Below, piece by piece: positions 43,508 to 54,160 of a stretch of 64,000 bases of DNA. The notes beneath the pieces were generated by a model. The model was not told the origin of the DNA. It made no database searches and saw nothing but the letters and a program-made list of their open reading frames with translations. The position numbers and the translations under genes were made by a program. Origin of the DNA: Dryocosmus kuriphilus (taxonomy: Eukaryota; Arthropoda; Insecta; Hymenoptera; Cynipidae); contig CM076191.1 in NCBI GenBank assembly GCA_038277395.1, positions 91,942,822-92,006,821 on the forward strand, read 5' to 3'. The first letter of the stretch is position 1; each line of letters begins with the position of its first letter.

Positions 43508-44718
43508 CTAATCACTTGGCAATGGGCACAAGTTGTGAAGTGCAATTCGAGTTGTATCAGTAGAGAATCGAACGGTAGCAGTACGGGATATTCCGTCACT
43601 TCCAGGATGCAATTGTACGATTCTTCCTAGTCGCCATCGTAGCGGAGGAAGGATTTTGTCCTTCATTAAAACCAGAGAGTTGACCTCGATCTCTGGATAA
43701 GGTTGCTTCCATTTTACCCTTTTTTGAAGTTCTAAAACGTACTCCTTACTCCATCTTGACCAAAAGTGCTGCTGAAGACGTTGGATTAATTGCAAGTTGG
43801 ATAATTTATTTATTGGTAAATGGCCTAAATCTGGATCAGCAATCGAAGTAAGAGGTCTTCCTATAAGAAAGTGAGCAGACGTCAAAGGGGAAAGATCGTT
43901 AAGATCGGGAGAGAGAGGTGTTATAGGCCGGGAATTTAGCAAACCCTCTATTTGCACCAAAAAGTTATACATTTCTTCAAACGTTAAAGTATTGTTGCAA
44001 GAACTATGCTTAAGATAATGTTTTACGGATTCCACTCCCGCTTCCCAAATTCCTCCAAAATGCGGTGAGTATGCTGGAATGAAATTCAACGCGATTCCCA
44101 TATTCTCAATTTTTCCCGACAAATTGTTACTTTCTCGAAGTAAGAACCTACCGAGAGCTCAAGCTCATTTTTTGCCCCCACAAAATTTGTTCCATTGTCG
44201 GAAAACATATGCGAGGGTTTTCCTCGCCTAGAAGCAAAACGACGTAGACTTGCTATAAAAGCCTCCAAAGTGGCATCAGAGACGAGCTCGAGGTGTAAGG
44301 CCTTAGTGGAAAAACATACAAACAAGCTCACATAGAATTTACTAGTTTTAGCAAATCTTCCCTTTCTGTCCTTTATAAGGAACGGACCAGCATAATCTAC
44401 ACCCGTAACGTGGAAAGGTGGTGAAGGAATAACTCTGGATTCAGGCAAGTCACCCATTATTGGATTAACTGACCTTGGATTTACTTTGAAGCAATTTAGA
44501 CATTCCATAACCACCTTTCGCGCCATATTTCGACCTCCTAAGGGCCAAAACTGCTCACGTATAGATGACAGTAATAATTGAGGACCTGCATGGAGTAACC
44601 TTTTGTGCTCTCCAACGAAGAGAAGCCTTGCGAAGTCCTCTGAAGCCAATAAAACTATGGGATGTTTCTTTTCTCTATCGAATTTTGAATTACTAAGTCT
44701 GCCACCAACCCTAATCAT
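43508..44718 (-). pseudogene. BEL/Pao element B: integrase
   Basis: Two overlapping minus frames, shifted near 44100. 44718 down: 'MIRVGGRLSNS' and a zinc-binding H..H..C..C set ending in 'MECLNCFKVN', the first catalytic Asp in 'HVTGVDYAGPF', and the second in 'FSDNGTNFVGA'. 44122 down: 'YSPHFGGIWEAGVES' with the catalytic Glu, 'LLNSRPI', and the closing 'LHPGSDGISRTATVRF'. Integrase joins the cDNA to the target with 5-bp staggering, matching the TCTTA duplication. Apart from the single frameshift the domain is well preserved. Confidence 0.9.
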
Positions 44719-44898
44719 TCCACGATCATCTAAGAACGGATTTAATATAGATAACCTACCTTTAGCAATTTCTTTATTTTGTCTTAATTCTTCTATTTCA
44801 CTATAAAAACTCTTTCCTTGTGATTGTCTAGCGAGAGCAAACTGAGATTCTCTAAGCTCTATTGGCAGTAAAGGTCCTATCGGCCGCTTGGTTTTTGA

Positions 44899-45693
44899 TC
44901 AACAATTATTGGCAAATCTCATGCAATAAGCTATTACCCTTATTAGCTGACTAAAGCTTGAGAAACATTTGACTTTGATATAATCCTCATCAATATTAAT
45001 TTTGGTAACTACCTTATTACACTGCTTAATTTCAGGTAGCTCTTTGATTGCCGAAGGAATTGATGGCCAATTCTCTTCGTCTTCGCTAAGAAATTTTGGA
45101 CCTTCCCACCACAATTTCGAAATTTCAAGTAAATTTGGGTTTATACCCCTTGAGATGCAATCTGCAGGATTGTCTTCGCTACGCACATGCCTCCAGCATT
45201 CAATATTCGTTAGTTCTTGTATTTGGCTAACTCTGTTAGATTCGAATATTGGCAAGTTGTTAGGTTCCCTTTTAAGCCAACCTAAAACTATTGTTGCATC
45301 GCACCAAAGAAGAATTGTATTGACATGCAAATCGAGCAACATTTGACCTTGGAGCATAATTTGGCTAATTCTAGCGCTCCACAAAGTTCTAATCGCGGGA
45401 TAGTCTGAGTCTGCAACGGTGCAACTCTAGACTTCGAACAAACCAATCTTGTCCAAATATTTCCGTCTATGTCTTTGGATATGTGATAAATGCATGCTCC
45501 GTATGCAGTTTTCGAGGGGTCGGAAAAGCCATGTAATTGAATATCTACAGGATTCGTGCAAACGAATTTTTATCGAGTTGAGAGAAGGAAGTTGTTTCAT
45601 ATATTCTAGCCATTGTGCGTGCAAGTCTACTGGCAAAGATTCGTCCCAAGATAGTTTTTCAAGCCATAATTTTTGCAATAAAATCTTTGCCAC
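44899..45693 (-). pseudogene. BEL/Pao element B: RT end and RNase H
   Basis: 45693 down starts 'MAKILLQKLWLEKLSWDESLP' (the linker after RT); frame shifts near 45430-45540 scramble the RNase H start, and a stop lies at 45427. 45384 down holds 'ILLWCDATIVLGWLKREPNNLPIFESNRV' and 'CWRHVRSEDNPADCISRGI', the C-terminal RNase H motifs (D-A-T, NPAD). The frame stops at 44899, in frame with the integrase part. Confidence 0.85.
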
Positions 45694-45826
45694 AACAATG
45701 CAAGGACCTAGAAGGCCTAATGGATCGAATATCCTAGATATTTCACAAAATTTGTCGTTTCGAGACGCTTTGGCTGTTTGAAATATTTACAGAATAATTC
45801 AAGTAGTCAGAGCTTGCTTGTCACCT

Positions 45827-46741
45827 TCAACCAAGAGCTTTAATTTGTCCATCATTTAAAAAATTAATTAAATTAGGCGAGTGCCCTGGTTCAATCATTT
45901 CTGCAATTGCGCGTGGGTCATTTGATACCCACTTTCGAAGTTTGTAGCACCCGGTCAATAGTACTTCAGAAATTTGTTTTGCAATGAGCGATGCATGTTC
46001 AATTGTGCTTGCTCCAGTTAATAAATCATCCACATAAAAGTCTTTACGAATTATTTTAGCTATTTTCGGTAATCTTTCTTCGCAATCGTGAGCTAATTGA
46101 ATCAGGCACCTAATAGAAAGAAAAGAAGCGGCGGAAGTTCCATAAGTAACCGTATTGAACTCAAAAATTTCTATTGGCTTATTTACATCTGCTCGCCACA
46201 AAATACGCTGAAACGAACGCTGATCTGGAGATATCAGTACCTGCCGATACATCTTTTCGATATCGGCAGATACGATATAATTGTGCTTTCTAAATCTCAC
46301 TAAAACTGAAAAAACATCGTCCTGCAAATTGGGTCCGACCATTTGAAGGTCGTTTAGCGATACCCCGCTTGTTGTTGAAGCCGAAGCGTCAAATACCATG
46401 CGAACTTTTGTGGATAAACTATCATTCCGAACTACACAATGATGAGGTAAATAGTACGAGATGGATGTATTCGATTCATTGGGTACATTTGACAGGTGTT
46501 CTAAATCCTTGTATTCAGTCATGAATTTGGAATATTCCTTCTTGAGATCAGGATTTCTTTCCAACTTCCTTTCTATATTCAAAAAACGACGTTCTGCTAC
46601 TTTCTTTGAATCACCTAACTGGTTAAGATCACCTTCGAGAGGTATTGTCACGATGAATCTACCATTCTCATCTCTCTTAATCGTACTAGAGAAGTGTGAC
46701 TCACAAAATTTTTCTTCCTTGGATTTTGCTTTTTCGTTCAA
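45827..46741 (-). pseudogene. BEL/Pao element B: reverse transcriptase
   Basis: 304 codons without interruption. Blocks in order: 'YYLPHHCVVRNDSLSTKVRMVFDAS' near residue 95-120, 'SLNDLQMVGPNLQDD', 'YIVSADIEKMYRQVLI' (first catalytic Asp), 'NTVTYGTSAASFLSIRCL', and 'KDFYVDDLLTG' (YVDD, the catalytic pair). 'YKLRKWVSN' closes the thumb region. It lies in another phase than the gag frame upstream, so a frameshift separates them (about 46741-46836). Confidence 0.9.
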
Positions 46742-46835
46742 ATGTTCTTCTAATTCCTAAAGTTTAACTAGTTGCCTTTCTACATCTAAATTTTGAATTA
46801 AATTGCACCGAATCACTTTCGTTTGAGGACTAAGA

Positions 46836-48617
46836 TTAAAGTTTGGCATCGGACGAGCCAGAATCCACCCCAATCTTGTTTTTTTGCAAAACTAAACCTT
46901 CTTCATTCAATTTGATCTGACCTACAGAAATTAGACTCCAAAAAACATTGTTTCCAACTAGGATGTCGATCTTTCCTGATTTATTGAATTCCGGGTCAGC
47001 TAGTTTCAAATGAGAGGGGATCTTTGACTTTATTTCATCAATTGATCTGTCAGGTGTGTGTACTGATATCTCTGGAACCACTAGACAAGAAACATTGAAT
47101 TTGAAATTATTATGTTTCGAAGAGATTTGAACGTTACACTTATAGCCAACAGATGACGCAAGATTGCTAATTGCACCTAATGTGACGTTAATTGGAATTT
47201 TCTCGAGTTTGAGAGCGTTACAGAATCCTTCAGTGATTAAGCCAGTTTGAGATCCGTTATCGAGAATCACGCGAGCTGTCATCAATTTTTTATTTGCGCT
47301 TTCAGCAGAAACTGAGGCTGTGGATAAAATTCCATCCTCGTTGCCATCGATACAAAAGAAGGAAAAAACTACAGCATTCTTCGAAGACGATTCTGATTCG
47401 CGCCTTTCAAAATGCAATAATGTGTTGTGCTTGTCTTGACACTTTTTGAAACCCGCACTTCTACAATGTCTTACAAAGTGACCAGGTCTTAAACAATTCA
47501 AACAAATTTTAAAACCTTTTACTTTTTCTGCGTTTTCGTGAGGCTCTAGCGTGAGAAAGGTGGAACAATCTTGTAAATAGTGTTCCCCATTACAATTCAA
47601 ACAATTTATTTTTTGAGTAACCAGTGACCTAGTCTTTGACTGATTGCTCGTCTTTGATTTATTTGTCGACCCTTTTTCTATACTTAAGTTATTGATCTCG
47701 AGAGTTTCTAACATATGCGCCCTAGATTTCAAAAAGCGTTTTAAATCTTCGAAGCTGGGATTTTGATTTGCGGTTTTCTCTTTTTCCCAAGCCCTTGCAG
47801 TCATGCTATCAAGTTTTGTTGAGACAAGATATATTAATAAGGAATCCCATTGCTCAGTAGGTTGCTCTAATGCGTTTAGAGCCCTCAAATGTTTGTTTAA
47901 ACTATCAAGCAATTTGCGGAGCTGAGAAGCACATTCCCTGGTAATAGGTTCAATACTAAAAATAGCCTTTATGTGATTGTGTACTAAAAGATTTTTGTTG
48001 TCATAACGACTACGCAAAGCTTCCCATGCTACTATATAATTTGCTTTAGAAAAATCGAGTGATTTTACAACTTGCTCCGCGTTGCCCTCTAATGCAGCCT
48101 TTAAATAATGGAACTTTTGAATATTACTTATTCCTGCATTGTCGTGTATAAGAGAAGTAAATGTGTCTCGGAATCCGAGCCATTCCGCGAGCTCGCCCCT
48201 GAGTTTTGGTAATTCGATTGTAGGCAATTTTATACCTTAATTTCGCTACGGTATAGGAACATTAATTTCCCCTTGTGGATTTCCATTAATGTTAGGAGCT
48301 TGAACTATCGGAGCTCCACGAGATAACAAACTGTCGGCATTAGAAACTATCGCGAAATATTCCGTTTCAATTTTGTCCCTATAATTTAACGTTTCTTTTT
48401 CGTCAGAGGTTAGTTCATCGATTTGACTTCGTATTTCATCATATTCCTTAAAGGCATTTTTAACGTGTACTAATCTCTGACTTAGCTCAAATTTTGTTTG
48501 CTCTGCAAAACATTTGATTTTGTTTAATATAATGAACTTTGTTCCACAAAACTGAAAATTTCTTTGTGCCTTTGATGCGATACTACACGTCCCATCAAAA
48601 TTGGCGTTGCTGCCCAA
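46836..48617 (-). pseudogene. BEL/Pao element B: gag and aspartic protease, two in-frame stops
   Basis: Begins at 48617 with a short N-terminal stretch to 48246, then two stops (TAG, TAA) in the same frame within 18 bases, then open to 46836. The main part holds the DUF1759-type capsid region ('LAEWLGFRDTFTSLIH', 'FHYLKAALEGNAEQVV', 'AWEALRSRYDN'), two CCHC-like knuckles ('CLNCNGEHYLQDC', 'CLNCLRPGHFVRHC'), and a retropepsin-like protease with 'ARVILDNGSQTGLITEGF' (active-site D-N-G where D-S/T-G is usual). Gag packages RNA; the protease would process the polyprotein. Confidence 0.85.
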
Positions 48618-48780
48618 TGAGGATCACACTAACACACAATAAAAGTCAAGATAGCGTCGTCTTTCGACGGAAGCTCCGCTTGTGATGATTTATCGCTCTT
48701 GAATCAAATTATCTATATATTTATATAAAATATTGTCTATTTTGATATAATATCAATAATATATCGGTATCGAAGGACCA

Positions 48781-48947
48781 TGTTGGTTTTTGTACGCTGG
48801 AATTTCACAATTTCCTTTAGCTAAAAATGCGTGCGTAGTTTCACCAAGAATATATTTCGCCATACTGGTTGTTACAAAATATTGACAGTTTCACAAGCAG
48901 GTGGCGCATAATATGCGACTTCCGTGATTTAAATTTGAAATCCAACA
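48781..48947 (-). repeat. BEL/Pao element B: 5' LTR (right side)
   Basis: 167 bp, TGTTGG...CCAACA; pairs with 43139-43305. Transcription would start here and run leftwards. Confidence 0.95.
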
Positions 48948-48952
48948 TCTTA

Positions 48953-49705
48953 CGTAAAAAAACTTTTTACTAAAAGAAAATAATAAATCCAAAGATATTA
49001 CAAATCCATAAACCTAAATACAATACTGTGCAGACGAAGCGAACTTTTTCGACGATAATGACATCTAGTGACCATAATATGTGACTTTCCGCGAATTATC
49101 GGTCTCACTTCGCAATTTAATAAGAATTATAATTTTGCAGAAAAAATATTTATTTATTATGTAAGAGCGGCTCGAAAATTATCGATAACATAAATGCGGT
49201 TTTTAAAAAACGCGACGCAAACAAGTTCTGAAAAGTTCACCGTATTTTTTTTTTAAATAGCAAAATTATTATGATTTAAGATAAAGTAGAATCCTGGTTA
49301 TCGACACACCTCTGATAGAAACATTAATAATATCAAAAATCGGGAATAGGCTTTAAATCATATTTATATCTTCTTATCAAAGAAACTATAGAAATTATCG
49401 ATAACATTTAAATGCTGAAAAACGATCTTTTCTGCCTTAGAACCATTTCTTCGCGGAATATCACTTATGTCTATTGGCGATAGTTTGTAAGACTGAATAT
49501 ATGTCCTATATTTCTTTTAACACATTTTTTTAAAACGAGTTTCAAAAAGATTATACGCTTATCTAATTAACGGAATTTATATTTGTGTTCTTCCCTGATT
49601 TTAGAAAATCTTTGAAAGATTTTTTGGGAGGGAAAAGAATCAGACGATAGATTACATGGGAGTAGGGGGATGGGGTTGGGAATTTCAGAAAAACGCCTTA
49701 CATAA
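48953..49705. other. Non-coding AT-rich DNA right of element B
   Basis: No gene seen. A segment at about 49105-49150 (TCTCACTTCGCA.TTTAATAA, AATTTTGCAG) resembles 37980-38030, a shared dispersed repeat. Confidence 0.4.
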
Positions 49706-49787
49706 AGATTAAGGAAAAATTCCATCAACGACAACTTCCAGACAAATTATTAAATAATTGATAACTTTGAAAGAAAAAATGACTCTC

Positions 49788-49859
49788 TAGCTCCGCTGGG
49801 AATCGAACCTAGGTCTACAGATTGCCGGTCTGGTGCTCTAACCCCTAAGCTACGGAGAG
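49788..49859 (-). tRNA. tRNA-like sequence, probable pseudogene or SINE head (GGC at anticodon)
   Basis: 72 nt with A-box-like TAGCTTAGGGGTTAGAGC, D stem GCTT/GAGC, anticodon loop CCGGCAA (C at position 33 instead of U), T arm CTAGG/CCCAG with one mismatch, and B box GGTTCGATTCC. The acceptor pairs over five bases only. The nearby half copy has CTGGG/CCCAG, so this copy has decayed. No clear T-run terminator follows directly. Confidence 0.55.
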
Positions 49860-50097
49860 TACAAGAATAATTATTTCTTTCAAAGGTATACCGTAGAGGA
49901 GAACGACTACGTCATTCCATTCTAAACGGATTTGAGGATTTTAATTGTATGTCAATACGTATAATACAATATTTGATGTTAATTGAATTAAGATGTTAAA
50001 ATTCAAACATTCATTTTAACGTCTGGGATAATAGTTAAAGATTAAGGAAAAATTCCATCAACGACAACTTCCAGACAAATTATTAAATAATTGATAA

Positions 50098-50138
50098 CCG
50101 GCAATCTGTAGACCTGGGTTCGATTCCCAGCGGAGCTA
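50098..50138 (+). pseudogene. 3' half of the same tRNA-like sequence, inverted
   Basis: Starts CCGGCAATCTGTAG and ends CGGAGCTA, with a perfect T stem CTGGG/CCCAG. It lacks the D arm and A box. Confidence 0.6.
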
Positions 50139-50329
50139 GAGAGTCATTTTTTCTTTCAAAGTTATCAATTATTTAATAATTTGTCTGGAAGTTGTCTTTG
50201 ATGGAATTTTTCCTTAATCTTTAACTATTATCCCAGACGTTAAAATGAATGTTTGAATTTTAACATCTTAATTCAATTAACATCAAATATTGTTTTAAAA
50301 ACGCCTTACACAGTTTGTGAATAAACCCT

Positions 50330-50760
50330 TATGAGATATTCATCTCTATCCTCGTATATTCCTTGCCTACATAGGTCTATTTTTTGTATCTCCAGGTCAC
50401 TATATTCTTCTACTCCTATTAATTTTAATCCCTTTTTCGAATCCTCAATATATTCACTTAGCCTTATCTATGGTTTTATATCTCTTTGTCAATCCAGATT
50501 GACGCCTATCTTTTTTAATCTTCACTTTCCTATCCCTAGCCTATTCCTGCATAACACTTTTTATCTCTTTAGCAATTTTGATTCACTTCTATCCCTTTGA
50601 ATACCCACAGGGTTGAAATTCCTCTTCTTCACCTATCCCCGTCTATCTTTCTCTCATTTTGTCAATCAAAATTCACACAATTTCACATTCCCCTTTTCTC
50701 TATCTCAGTCTACTACGTTACTCATTCTATCTTCTTTGTATTCAATTATTAAAATCTGTT
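50330..50760. repeat. Pyrimidine-rich low-complexity block
   Basis: Decayed TCTATCTTTCTC/CCTATCCC repeats; an 89-codon frame here is compositional. It mirrors the purine-rich block at 51270-51610. Confidence 0.55.
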
Positions 50761-51269
50761 CCGCATCTGGCCAGAATTTAAACCAATAATGATCTGATAC
50801 TAACAATTAGTGGAACGATATTAATAAGTCACTCGAATCATAATAATAAATTTTATTTGAAAGGAATCTTGAATGAGCTTCCGCATTTGCCTGGGCATCC
50901 ACACTACTTTTTGGAATAGCATTGCATTAGATCAACCCGATCGAGAAAGAACACGTTGTAGTCAACGTAGTTTTTATTAAAATTTTTCATAAAATATAAC
51001 ATAAAATAATATATTATATCTTTATCTTAGAAAATTGGTTTATTCGTCCCTTCGTTTCGGCCCTAACACCATATTCGACTAGATTTAGCATAATATTACT
51101 CGTTGACTATAGAAATAGGGCTAAAAGATAAATTTTCTGCTCTATTTTCATAAACATGTTGTACCTAGATCTTTGGAATAGTCCTAATATTTAGAAAATG
51201 ACACTCCGGAGTACTAAAATTTTATTTTAATTGCAAATAATTACTTATATTATATTTAGTCTATTAAAT
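50761..51269. other. AT-rich non-coding DNA
   Basis: No ORF or element end recognised. Confidence 0.4.
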
Positions 51270-51610
51270 TGAAAGGAGATAGAAAAATGTAGACGTAGGT
51301 AGACAAAAGTTAGGCAGAGATAAAGAAAAGGAGATAGAAAGAGATAGGTGTGAATTTGGATGGAAAAAGTGACAGACAAAGATAGACGATTATAGGCAGA
51401 GATATAAAAGGGAGGATTAAATGAGATAGAGGTCGAAGTATACTGAAAAAAGATAGAAAATTTAAAGGTGGATAGACAAGAGATAGAAAGCGATAGAGCT
51501 GAAAAAACATGCGATAGAAAGGTATATAAGTGGATAATCTAGAGATAGAAAGAGAAAGAACTGAATAAATGAGCGACAGAAAAAAAAATACAGCTGGATA
51601 GGCAATAGAA
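51270..51610. repeat. Purine-rich GATAGA-type degenerate repeat
   Basis: GAGATAGAAAGAGATAG-type units with variation, reverse-complement in character to 50330-50760. Confidence 0.55.
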
Positions 51611-51649
51611 AGGCTATGATAAATTTTCCTTATCCTTTTCTATCTTATA

Positions 51650-52020
51650 GATATATTGCTTATGTGTTTTGGGACTTGAGACCCAGAGGAACCTCTGACC
51701 CTTGGTTAAGCTTATTGCGTCCATATGTTGAGCCTAGGCGTGACCCCACAGAATTTTTCAATGAGAAAAAGACTCAACTGGCGCCCTCCATAAGGCAAGG
51801 ACCTCATAACCTCTTTCCATAGGAAAGAACCCTATAGCCTCTCTTCGTAAGGAAAGAGCCTCATAACATCTTCATAGGAAAGGGCCGCAACCGCGCTAGA
51901 CCATTCGGCATAGAGCATCTTCACACGGAGATCGCAAACCATTTTTCGAGTTCCTCAAAGTCTACCAGTAAACCCAAGCAATATGCCTCTTATCTTATAA
52001 ATAGAGAATTATTAAAACTG
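51650..52020. other. Mixed-composition block, possible LTR-element remnant
   Basis: Contains three diverged copies of CCTCATAACCTCTTTCCATAGGAAAGA-like units (shown in part; about 51806-51885) and TGGCGCCC at 51778, which could be a tRNA primer-binding site. No coding frame supports this, so the reading is weak. Confidence 0.3.
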
Positions 52021-52244
52021 ATGGGATTTTTATCCCTTTATTTACAGCAGGGCTTAATTAATATGGAGGTTAAGTTTCCTCGGTTTGATCAGGATGAAAG
52101 TCAGAGGCGAAAAACACTACGTCATAGTTTATCCGTTTCCTACTCTACTGCGCTGTGCTGCACTGCGCTGCACTGCACTACACTGTGGAAAAAACTACAC
52201 CACTAAAGGAATTGTAATAATATTATGTTATCAAACTTTTACAG

Positions 52245-52375
52245 GTGGAATTCAACAGCTGCGGATACCTGCAGAGAACACAACATGAATTTGAGGAGTT
52301 TCGCTATGTTACTACCATGTGGCATATCCCTGTTCGCTGGTGTTGAGTTCGTATGTTGCCCGAAGCACTTAAAAG
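52245..52375 (+). CDS. Appl: Appl (amyloid precursor-like) internal exon, copper-binding part of E1
   Basis: 131-nt exon between an acceptor (CAAACTTTTACAG, ending 52244) and a donor (AAAAG/GTAAAC at 52376). It encodes 43 full codons: 'WNSTAADTCREHNMNLR', 'SFAMLLPCGISLFAG', 'VEFVCCPKHLK', with one base of a split codon at each end. The CuBD core M-L-L-P-C-G-I and V-E-F-V-C-C-P is highly characteristic of APP-family proteins. The E1 domain is extracellular, binds metals and heparin, and in insects Appl acts in neurons. No other Appl exon is recognised in the window, so its introns must be long; upstream exons would lie to the left and downstream ones to the right. Confidence 0.9.
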
Positions 52376-53040
52376 GTAAACGAGATATTACTCTCCATTT
52401 ACTCCACATATTGCTCTGCTATTAATTTTCTAAGAAACTTTCGCGCAAATATTGATTTTTTTAAACTGAATAATAGCTCTCTAAATATTGAAAAGTTTTC
52501 AAGTTTCTTGGTCTTGGCACATCAATCTGTTACGAGCATCCTCGGTATAAATTAAATTATTAAATTTACTTTATTACCTTATATCAATCCTTTCCTCCTT
52601 TCCACTGAATCTCCTGTCCTGAAAAATTTTACCAAAGACTGAAGATTATATTTATTAGCTTAAAATTAAATTAAATAATTCATAAACTTAAAACTCTTAA
52701 CAATCGCGAACGAAAATTTTCTATATACTTTTACCCAGGGTCCGACGGTTTGAAATTCACCCTTAACTATAGTTCTCATCAGGGACCCACCTTAAGTCAC
52801 TAGCAGACTTTACGAGACTCGAAAAAGATGAACATTCTATTTGCGAAGAGGTTCCATGTCGAGGGGACTATCGCTCGGGCTTCCATGATCGATTTCAAGT
52901 AATGATCACAATTACATTACTCATCAGGGTAGTATGCTCAATATGGTCACCTAACTCGATAATCTCACAAGGCTCGCTCCACCCAACAGCTGTACCCATC
53001 ATCTGCATTCGGGGGCTATCACCGAAATAGTATCAAGATA
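52376..53040 (+). other. Intron downstream of the Appl exon
   Basis: Begins with a consensus donor (GTAAAC). No second exon recognised. The right half (52740-53040) is richer in GC and includes no convincing frame. Confidence 0.5.
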
Positions 53041-53260
53041 GTTACTAAGACGGTCCTTGTACCATTGCGCCGGGTATATGCCTGGCTAGGGCGACTGTCA
53101 GATATTGATGTCTCAGTGGCTCACTTAGCTTTGCAAAGATGTGCGCCTCGGCTAGTGTGTCATCGGTCACGGCCTGCAGTTGAGAAATATGTTGAGGGGG
53201 TTGCTGAGCCTGAGCGCCAGGGGTTCCTCTGCAGCTGCCCACGCTCACCATTAAAATAGA
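53041..53260 (-). other. GC-richer block with opposing ORFs, unknown
   Basis: A minus-strand frame (53251-53045) reads 'QPPQHISQLQAVTDDTLAEAHIF' and 'LSEPLRHQYLTVALARHIPG', and an AG acceptor-like site (GCGTGGGCAG) precedes it, so it could be an exon or a decayed retroelement gag. A plus-strand frame overlaps it. I recognise neither. Confidence 0.3.
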
Positions 53261-53397
53261 CTATTGCAATACAGTGTAGCAAGATAATTGCACTTATATA
53301 AAATTCGTTGGCTGAAAAATATGGGCCAATAAAAAAATTTAAAATCATAAAACTTCCCCACTGTCACATATAAGTGCTTGGCACCTACGTCCTCTTT

Positions 53398-53760
53398 AAG
53401 GGGTAATACCACAGTAGAATTTTGAAAAAATCGCTTTTTCAGTTTAAACTATGCTTTATCATCATGAAAATAAGTTACTATTAGATTTATAAAAAAATTA
53501 TTTCACCGGTTTTGAGCGTATAACGTAAACCTATCTTTGGCCGTTCAGTTGCTGTTTTGCTATATATATATATTTTAGCCTTATTATCCTATTTCTTTAG
53601 CTATTTATTGGTTATAATTAATGAAGAGGTTACACGAGAGTAAAAAAAAAAACGATTTTCTTTTACAAAAATTAATATTTATGCATGATATATACTAACT
53701 ATTCTAATACATAGATTCTAAGCTCTCTAATGTGTGATTCTCCTAGTCTAAGTTAAAAAA
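53398..53760. other. AT-rich stretch starting with a MITE-like end
   Basis: AAGGGGTAATACCAC..GTAGAATTTTGAAAAAATCG at 53398-53437 resembles the left end of the TIR element at 36680. No matching right end was found, so it may be a truncated relative. Confidence 0.4.
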
Positions 53761-53921
53761 TTCTAATTTAAATTTAGATCTGTTTTTATTCAATAGAGGA
53801 TTACCCTTACAATAATTGGGTGAACACAGTTGTAAGAATGATATAATGCTTGGATAGGATTTACAATGAGCAATCTTGAGGGCTTTTATGCCTCCTAATC
53901 TTAATTACATCTAAATATCAT

Positions 53922-54158
53922 CTAACAAAAGGATCGTAAACAGGTAATGAGTTGACCGTCGTAGGTCACGCGATAGGCATTTGTGTAGAGTTTGGAAGCA
54001 GGTGTACCGGTCTTACTACCGATCACCTGGAGCGAGGTTTTTCCCGTAATCGGTTCTCCCTCGGTACAAGTTAAAGGTCCCAGATTCCTCAGTTCCAAGA
54101 TCAGAAATTTGACTTTATGAAATTTAATGTTTTTCTTAGTAGTAATGTTGCTTCTCAA
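53922..54158 (-). other. Short ORF, possibly a terminal exon of a small Cys-containing protein
   Basis: 78 codons ending 'YDGQLITCLRSFC' followed by a stop. The part from 'NLGPLTCTEGEPITGKT' onward has protein-like composition in otherwise AT-rich DNA, while the first third is lysine-rich AT filler. An exon start between could be possible. No family recognised. Confidence 0.3.
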
Positions 54159-54160
54159 CA

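Larger units (their letters stand above)
43139..48947 (-). mobile_element. BEL/Pao element B: complete LTR retrotransposon
   Basis: 5809 bp with 167-bp LTRs that are about 99% identical, flanked by the 5-bp target duplication TCTTA (43134-43138 and 48948-48952). Order on the minus strand: LTR, gag, protease, reverse transcriptase, RNase H, integrase, LTR, the BEL/Pao order. In-frame stops and several frameshifts break the polyprotein, yet the LTRs are nearly identical, so the coding damage may partly predate or accompany insertion. No envelope gene. Confidence 0.95.
49707..50291. repeat. tRNA-derived repeat with direct and inverted copies
   Basis: A ~60-bp block starting GATTAAGGAAAAATTCC occurs directly at 49707 and 50038 and inverted near 50170-50225. 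The span 49967-50291 is a palindrome with ~130-bp arms and a ~64-bp centre that contains half of a tRNA-like sequence. Confidence 0.75.

Noticed and set aside
43139..48947. Endogenous retrovirus with envelope
   Set aside because: The order and motifs are BEL/Pao and no envelope-like frame follows the integrase.
51778..51785. TGGCGCCC as a retroviral-type primer-binding site
   Set aside because: No LTR pair or coding sequence near it; eight bases alone are not enough.
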